A stretch of 9,067 nucleotides of DNA from Bacillota bacterium (lineage in GTDB: Bacteria > Bacillota > Clostridia > Lachnospirales > Lachnospiraceae): positions 1 to 9,067 of the forward strand of contig JAFADH010000266.1 in assembly GCA_023424995.1 (NCBI GenBank), read 5' to 3'. The notes below the pieces were generated by a model. That model was given only the letters and a program-made list of their open reading frames with translations. It made no database searches and was not told the origin of the DNA. Position 1 is the first letter of the stretch, and each line of letters begins with the position of its first letter. Made by a program: the position numbers and the translations under genes. Shown here piece by piece: positions 6,354-9,067 of this stretch.

Positions 6354-6382
6354 TTCACATTTTGGAAAAAGCATGGTATAAT
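6354..6382 (+). promoter_or_regulatory. Sigma-A promoter of spoVG
   Basis: TTCACA (6354-6359), a spacer of exactly 17 bases and a perfect TATAAT (6377-6382), with TGG just ahead giving an extended -10. This is the best promoter in the window. I looked for the sigma-H signature known for B. subtilis spoVG (AGGAWWT and GAAT with its usual spacing) and did not find it, so control may differ here. The -35 overlaps TTATTCACA (6351-6359), which fits the relaxed DnaA-box consensus TTATNCACA. Confidence 0.8.
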
Positions 6383-6553
6383 ACCTTTATATTATAGTAG
6401 AAATATATAATTCACATGAAATTGGGGAATTTTGTGCGGGAATAATTGTGCAATGTGTACAAGCAGATTCAAAAATGGTAGCAATTAATAAGAAAAGTTA
6501 ACGATGACTTTTCAGAACAACTAACGACAAATATGACAGAAGGGGGACCAAAT

Positions 6554-6832
6554 ATGCAAATTACTGATGTACGCGTACGTAAGGTGAGTAAGGAAGGCAA
6601 AATGAAAGCTGTAGTTTCGATCACACTTGATAACGAGTTCGTAGTTCACGATATCAAGGTTATTGAAGGCGATAAGGGCTTATTCATAGCTATGCCTAGC
6701 AGAAAAGCCGGAGACGGTGAGTATCGCGATATCGCTCATCCCATCAATTCGGACACACGAGATAAGATCCAGAAGATCATTCTTGAAAAGTACGAAATAG
6801 CGGCGTTAGAAACAGAAGATGAAGCAGTGTAG
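6554..6832 (+). CDS. spoVG: SpoVG family regulator
   Basis: A small nucleic-acid-binding regulator. In Firmicutes the family affects septation and sporulation, and in several species binds RNA or DNA as a global regulator. The 92-aa product is close to the usual 85-100 aa and shows the family pattern: an N-terminal strand MQITDVRVRKV, ITLDNEFVVHDIKVIEG (26-42), the conserved LFIAMPSRK (46-54), then EYRDIAHPINSDTRDKI and an acidic tail. I chose the ATG at 6554, because AAGGGGG ends seven bases upstream; an in-frame ATG at 6533 would put the ribosome binding site inside the gene, and the family begins with the MxITDVRVR strand. It has its own promoter at 6354-6382 and terminator at 6855-6885, so it is a single-gene transcript, divergent from murC. 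It supports a spore-forming ancestry but is also found in non-sporulating species. Confidence 0.96.
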   Translation: MQITDVRVRKVSKEGKMKAVVSITLDNEFVVHDIKVIEGDKGLFIAMPSRKAGDGEYRDIAHPINSDTRDKIQKIILEKYEIAALETEDEAV

Positions 6833-6854
6833 GAGAGCAGTACATATGTCAGAG

Positions 6855-6885
6855 AAAAAACAGCCTGAGGACGGGCTGTTTTTTT
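6855..6885 (+). terminator. Intrinsic terminator of spoVG
   Basis: CAGCC (6861-6865) pairs with GGCTG (6874-6878). The stem is extended outward by a run of A (6855-6860) against a run of T (6879-6885). The T-run follows the stem directly, about 20 bases after the spoVG stop. Confidence 0.9.
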
Positions 6886-7050
6886 GTAGAACATAAGCAT
6901 TACATACAACAAAGGACAATAACAATGCTCCCACTGAAATTGCCCTTCGCCGCAATATATTCCCCAATAATTGGTAATTAGCGATTGTTTGTGTTATATA
7001 TCTGTTCTTGCGCAGTCTATCAATTAATTTAATAAATGGCAATAGAAAAT

Positions 7051-7124
7051 GCAGATTTGCCCTTTTTGCATGTCGATTTTTACGTTAATGTGTAAAAATC
7101 GACATAAAGAAGGGGCAAATCTGC
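7051..7124. repeat. Long near-perfect inverted repeat upstream of agrB
   Basis: Arms 7051-7083 and 7092-7124 (33 bases each, both starting GCAGATTTGCCC when read inward) pair over 29 Watson-Crick pairs, two G-T pairs and two adjacent mismatches around an 8-base loop. No T-run follows on the + strand, so it is a poor terminator for spoVG read-through. No obvious target-site duplication flanks it, so a MITE is possible but not supported. It lies just ahead of the candidate agrBD promoter. Confidence 0.85.
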
Positions 7125-7132
7125 GTATTTGG

Positions 7133-7160
7133 TTGATAATTGTATTCCATATGTTAATAT
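7133..7160 (+). promoter_or_regulatory. Candidate promoter of agrBD
   Basis: TTGATA (7133-7138, five of six consensus bases) and TAATAT (7155-7160, four of six) are 16 bases apart, with TGT ahead of the -10 giving an extended -10. The predicted leader is about 120 bases. The tighter TATACT at 7265-7270 is too close to the start codon to leave a ribosome binding site. Confidence 0.45.
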
Positions 7161-7287
7161 CACAACATACCGATACAGCGTACTTCGAATACCTGGGCAT
7201 TAAGCTTGTCTCACAGCTTTCGAAAGCAAAGTTCCTGCGCTTTCCGCCGGGCATTAAAGTACATTATACTGAGAGGCAGGAATGTAT

Positions 7288-7884
7288 ATGGTGATGGAAG
7301 GTAAGTGGGATGCTATTCTCTCAAAACTAAACAGCGATAATCATTATTCTGAGGTCCAGCTGGAGCAGATTAAGTATTCATTGCAGGTTATATTGGGAGA
7401 TATATCAAAATTCCTTATTCTATTCCTTTTATTTACTTTAGCTGGACACAGCATGGGATTTCTGTATGCTTATTTAGCATCCATGTTTTTGAGGATTTTT
7501 GTCGGAGGAAACCACCTGAAGACCTATCTGGGATGCCTTCTTTTTTCACTGGTATATTTTACAGTGCTGATTCTCGTTTCGATCTGTCTGCCCTATGGAT
7601 TTTATGATCATTTGCTGGCGGTATCTATATTGGCATCGATTATATTACTGATTATTGCGCCTCGTGTATCCAGTAAAAGCGGCCGAAGATTCAAGCTGAA
7701 AAGAACCCGGGTGAAAGCCTTGATTTTTATTTTGACGACCTTATATATACTTTTGTTTGGGATAATAAAAGAACCAATTTATGCTATTGGTCCTTTTACC
7801 ATATTGTTTCAAACGATTCAACTATTACTAATGAAAGGAGGGTACTATAATGAAATCAGGACAGAGACAAAAGATGCTGCATAA
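7288..7884 (+). CDS. agrB: AgrB-type accessory gene regulator (AgrD-processing cysteine protease)
   Basis: A polytopic membrane endopeptidase that cleaves the C-terminal tail of the AgrD precursor and forms the thiolactone of the autoinducing peptide. The frame has the AgrB signature: an N-terminal cytoplasmic part, then RIFVGGNH and, seven residues after the His, Cys (GGNHLKTYLGC). This is the same spacing as catalytic His77 and Cys84 of S. aureus AgrB. About five hydrophobic segments and the basic loop SKSGRRFKLKRTRVK fit the family, as does the length of about 198 aa. Four in-frame starts are close together: ATG 7282, ATG 7288, GTG 7291 and ATG 7294. I chose 7288, because AGGCAGG (7274-7280) is seven bases upstream; 7282 would be too close. 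The gene overlaps agrD by 35 bases, indicating translational coupling. Confidence 0.93.
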   Translation: MVMEGKWDAILSKLNSDNHYSEVQLEQIKYSLQVILGDISKFLILFLLFTLAGHSMGFLYAYLASMFLRIFVGGNHLKTYLGCLLFSLVYFTVLILVSICLPYGFYDHLLAVSILASIILLIIAPRVSSKSGRRFKLKRTRVKALIFILTTLYILLFGIIKEPIYAIGPFTILFQTIQLLLMKGGYYNEIRTETKDAA

Positions 7885-7987
7885 GTGTTTAAACCTGTTT
7901 CTTGCATTGGCTCCGATCTTAGTTACACAGCTTGCCTGTGTGACCTTCTGGGGAGAGCCTGAAGTTCCTCAATCACTTCGCGATTAA
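7850..7987 (+). CDS. agrD: AgrD-type cyclic lactone autoinducer peptide precursor
   Basis: A 45-aa precursor starting MKSGQRQKMLHKCLNLFLAL. It has the three-part AgrD plan: a basic then amphipathic N-terminal segment, a core with one Cys, and an acidic C-terminal tail. ACVTFWGEPEVPQSLRD lines up with S. aureus AgrD-I ACSTCDFIMDEVEVPKEL so that CVTFW matches CDFIM and GEPEVPQSL matches DEVEVPKEL. I therefore predict a thiolactone between Cys30 and the carboxyl of Trp34, with AgrB cutting after Trp34. The length of the N-terminal exotail cannot be read from sequence. A near-perfect ribosome binding site, AAAGGAGGG (7834-7842), lies seven bases ahead of the ATG, inside agrB, suggesting strong expression. 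The stop overlaps the stop of the facing kinase gene. It is easy to miss because of its size. Confidence is high, given AgrB next door and the conserved tail. Confidence 0.92.
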   Translation: MKSGQRQKMLHKCLNLFLALAPILVTQLACVTFWGEPEVPQSLRD

Positions 7988-9067
7988 TAATGATGGATTC
8001 TCGCGATAACCTGACCGGAAAGGGTATCATAGTAGAAGTCTATGATACCTTTTTTGGAGTCCACCATTTTCTTCAATTTATAAAGACCGATGCCTCTTGA
8101 GCCGTTATTTTTAGTGGTATAGCCGTTGCTGAAGAAACGGTTGATTTCTGCGGTGCTGATATACGGATAGGTATTTCGCACCTCAAAAACATTTTGGTTA
8201 TCCTCCTGATAAAGGCTTAACGCAATGCTGCCGTCAGTATCCGTGGCTTCCATTGCATTATCGATGAGAATGCCGTACATCTCAACTAACTGATAGGAGC
8301 TGTAGACGGAATGGAGCTCAAAATTGTGTATGGATAATTGAACTGGGATGCATTTGTTATTAGCTTCAATAATCTTACTATACAAAAATGCACTGATAAT
8401 CTTATTATCCAGCTTTAATAAATCCTTCCATTTATTATTGGCATTGATATCATGTATATAGTCCTCGATATCCCTGTCGGTGAAAAGATCCTCCTTCTTC
8501 ATTGCCAGAATTGTCTGAATCTGATTGTGGTAATCGTGCTGCTTGCTTCTCAGCTCCTCAATCATATCATCAATGATGGGCAGATAAGTATCGTAAATCG
8601 ACAGCTTTTCTTTATACATCCGGTTAATAAAGCCTTCCCGCAATATGATGGTGTTGATGGTTATTGTAAGGAGGACGATAGTTATGATCTCGATGGTAAA
8701 GGCGCTGATATTCTTAACATCGATATACCACAGTATGGTAATTCCGTAATAAAGGGCAAAAGAAGTGGTAACTACAACGCTAAAGATAGGATTTCTTTCT
8801 TCTATGAACCCCTCAAGCAAAGAAAAAGGAACCAGGCGGGAAAGAATTAATACTAACAACAGGGTAATGGTTTGCCCCATAATACCCATAAAGAATGCGT
8901 ATTGAACCTCTCCCATAACAATGTGCAGTATGACAGTTCCCACCAGCTGCAGAGCCAGTATAACCAGAATGATCATAAAGTAGATCAGCATGCAGGATAC
9001 TTTATTCTTTAAGCCGTTAAAATGTAAATAAAAATACAATATTATGATAGATGAAGTGGTGCACAGG
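7984..9067 (-). CDS. agrC: AgrC-like GHKL sensor histidine kinase (N-terminus outside window)
   Basis: The probable membrane receptor for the peptide made by AgrB from AgrD. The frame stops at 7984-7986 and stays open to the right edge, so the true start is outside. A TTG at 9039 is possible, but the codons before it encode more hydrophobic residues and it has no ribosome binding site. Numbering from that TTG, there are about four further membrane segments (about 15-42, 46-70, 85-107, 112-133), then a helical linker and the phospho-acceptor region SKQHDYHNQI with His168. The GHKL ATPase domain follows, with N-box LIDNAMEATD (258-267) and G-box GSRGIGL (313-319). The HDYHNQ box and the short GHKL domain are typical of AgrC and related peptide receptors. 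It runs opposite to agrBD, which is not the S. aureus agrBDCA order, so the pairing is inferred from adjacency. Confidence 0.9.
   Translation of the reverse strand, partial: LCTTSSIIILYFYLHFNGLKNKVSCMLIYFMIILVILALQLVGTVILHIVMGEVQYAFFMGIMGQTITLLLVLILSRLVPFSLLEGFIEERNPIFSVVVTTSFALYYGITILWYIDVKNISAFTIEIITIVLLTITINTIILREGFINRMYKEKLSIYDTYLPIIDDMIEELRSKQHDYHNQIQTILAMKKEDLFTDRDIEDYIHDINANNKWKDLLKLDNKIISAFLYSKIIEANNKCIPVQLSIHNFELHSVYSSYQLVEMYGILIDNAMEATDTDGSIALSLYQEDNQNVFEVRNTYPYISTAEINRFFSNGYTTKNNGSRGIGLYKLKKMVDSKKGIIDFYYDTLSGQVIARIHHY
8019..8055 (+). terminator. Intrinsic terminator of agrBD nested in agrC
   Basis: GGTATCATAG (8023-8032) pairs perfectly with CTATGATACC (8040-8049) around a 7-base loop. 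The stem is extended by A-T and G-T pairs, and a run of six T (8050-8055) follows on the + strand. It lies about 35 bases past the agrD stop but inside the agrC coding sequence, where it encodes part of FYYDTLSG near the kinase C-terminus. The minus strand has no T-run after the stem, so it should act on agrBD only. Confidence 0.85.

Larger units (their letters stand above)
6123..6553. other. Divergent murC-spoVG intergenic region
   Basis: 431 AT-rich bases without a gene. It holds the murC promoter (6155-6182, minus strand), the spoVG promoter (6354-6382, + strand) and a spoVG leader of about 165 bases. The leader includes a small inverted repeat, GAAAAGT/ACTTTTC (6492-6498 with 6507-6513), and the Shine-Dalgarno GGGGG at 6542-6546. 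Between the two promoters (about 6190-6350) I see only AT-rich sequence and no conserved element. Confidence 0.6.
6833..7281. other. spoVG-agrB intergenic region
   Basis: 449 bases without a convincing gene. It holds the spoVG terminator (6855-6885), AT-rich sequence of no recognised content (6886-7050), a 74-base inverted repeat (7051-7124), a candidate agrBD promoter (7133-7160) and a perfect 12-base palindrome GCTTTCGAAAGC (7216-7227), with half of it, GCTTTC, repeated at 7239-7244. The palindrome lies in the predicted agrB leader and could be a leader hairpin or an operator. Confidence 0.55.

Noticed and set aside
6421..6445. Sigma-H promoter for spoVG from two GGGAAT motifs
   Set aside because: The two motifs are about six bases too close for the sigma-H spacing, and the -35 lacks AGGA.
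6806..7042. 78-aa minus-strand frame crossing the spoVG end and terminator
   Set aside because: It runs through the spoVG terminator and the spoVG 3' coding end, and has no ribosome binding site at its ATG.
7081..7089. LytTR/AgrA-type half-site TACGTTAAT upstream of agrB
   Set aside because: It fits the 9-bp half-site pattern, but no second copy lies at the required 12-13 bp spacing, and it sits in the loop of the inverted repeat.
7265..7270. TATACT as the agrB -10
   Set aside because: Transcription would start within a few bases of the start codon and remove the ribosome binding site; the -35 position is poor.
7049..7294. 81-aa + strand frame with a CPFC motif overlapping the agrB start
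   Set aside because: Its first half is the inverted repeat, it lacks a ribosome binding site, and no family resemblance is seen.

Overview
The window looks like chromosomal DNA of a low-to-moderate GC, spore-forming Gram-positive in Clostridia. A member of Lachnospiraceae is my best guess. The signs are strong AGGAGG-type ribosome binding sites, sigma-A promoters with TGn extended -10 elements, a DnaD/DnaI-type (not DnaB/DnaC proteobacterial) replication module, SpoVG, and an agr-type peptide quorum-sensing locus. The family assignment is inference from gene content, not a database result.

Layout, left to right. (1) Bases 3-350 encode the C-terminal end of a + strand gene: an acidic tail with twelve 18-bp repeats (EELEGS) ending exactly at the stop. 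It is followed by a GC-rich stretch with a strong hairpin and by a bidirectional terminator. (2) A minus-strand block holds murC (peptidoglycan), dnaD and dnaC/dnaI (primosome and helicase loading) and prs (PRPP synthesis), in that transcriptional order. murC has its own promoter and terminator. dnaD and dnaC probably form an operon with a promoter upstream of dnaD. prs has a good promoter of its own. The dnaD upstream region carries two clusters of DnaA-box-like 9-mers and a 57-base leader hairpin. The dnaD-dnaC gap holds a tandem duplicate of a three-hairpin element whose stems are conserved while its loops vary. (3) spoVG is divergent from murC, with a very good promoter and a clear terminator. 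(4) An agr locus follows: agrB and a 45-aa agrD overlap on the + strand, and an agrC-like GHKL sensor kinase faces them on the minus strand. The agrD and agrC stop codons overlap by 4 bp, and the terminator of agrBD lies inside agrC. The kinase runs off the right edge.

How it fits together: AgrB should cut and cyclise the AgrD precursor. The predicted thiolactone ring is Cys-Val-Thr-Phe-Trp. The facing kinase is the probable receptor. No AgrA-like regulator is in the window; it may lie beyond the right edge. DnaD and DnaC act downstream of DnaA in initiation or restart, so DnaA-box clusters in front of dnaD suggest that DnaA may regulate its own partner genes.

The points most worth a second look are the convergent agr arrangement with nested terminator, the DnaA-box clusters at dnaD/murC, and the tandem three-hairpin element between dnaD and dnaC. 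None of these has been checked against databases.
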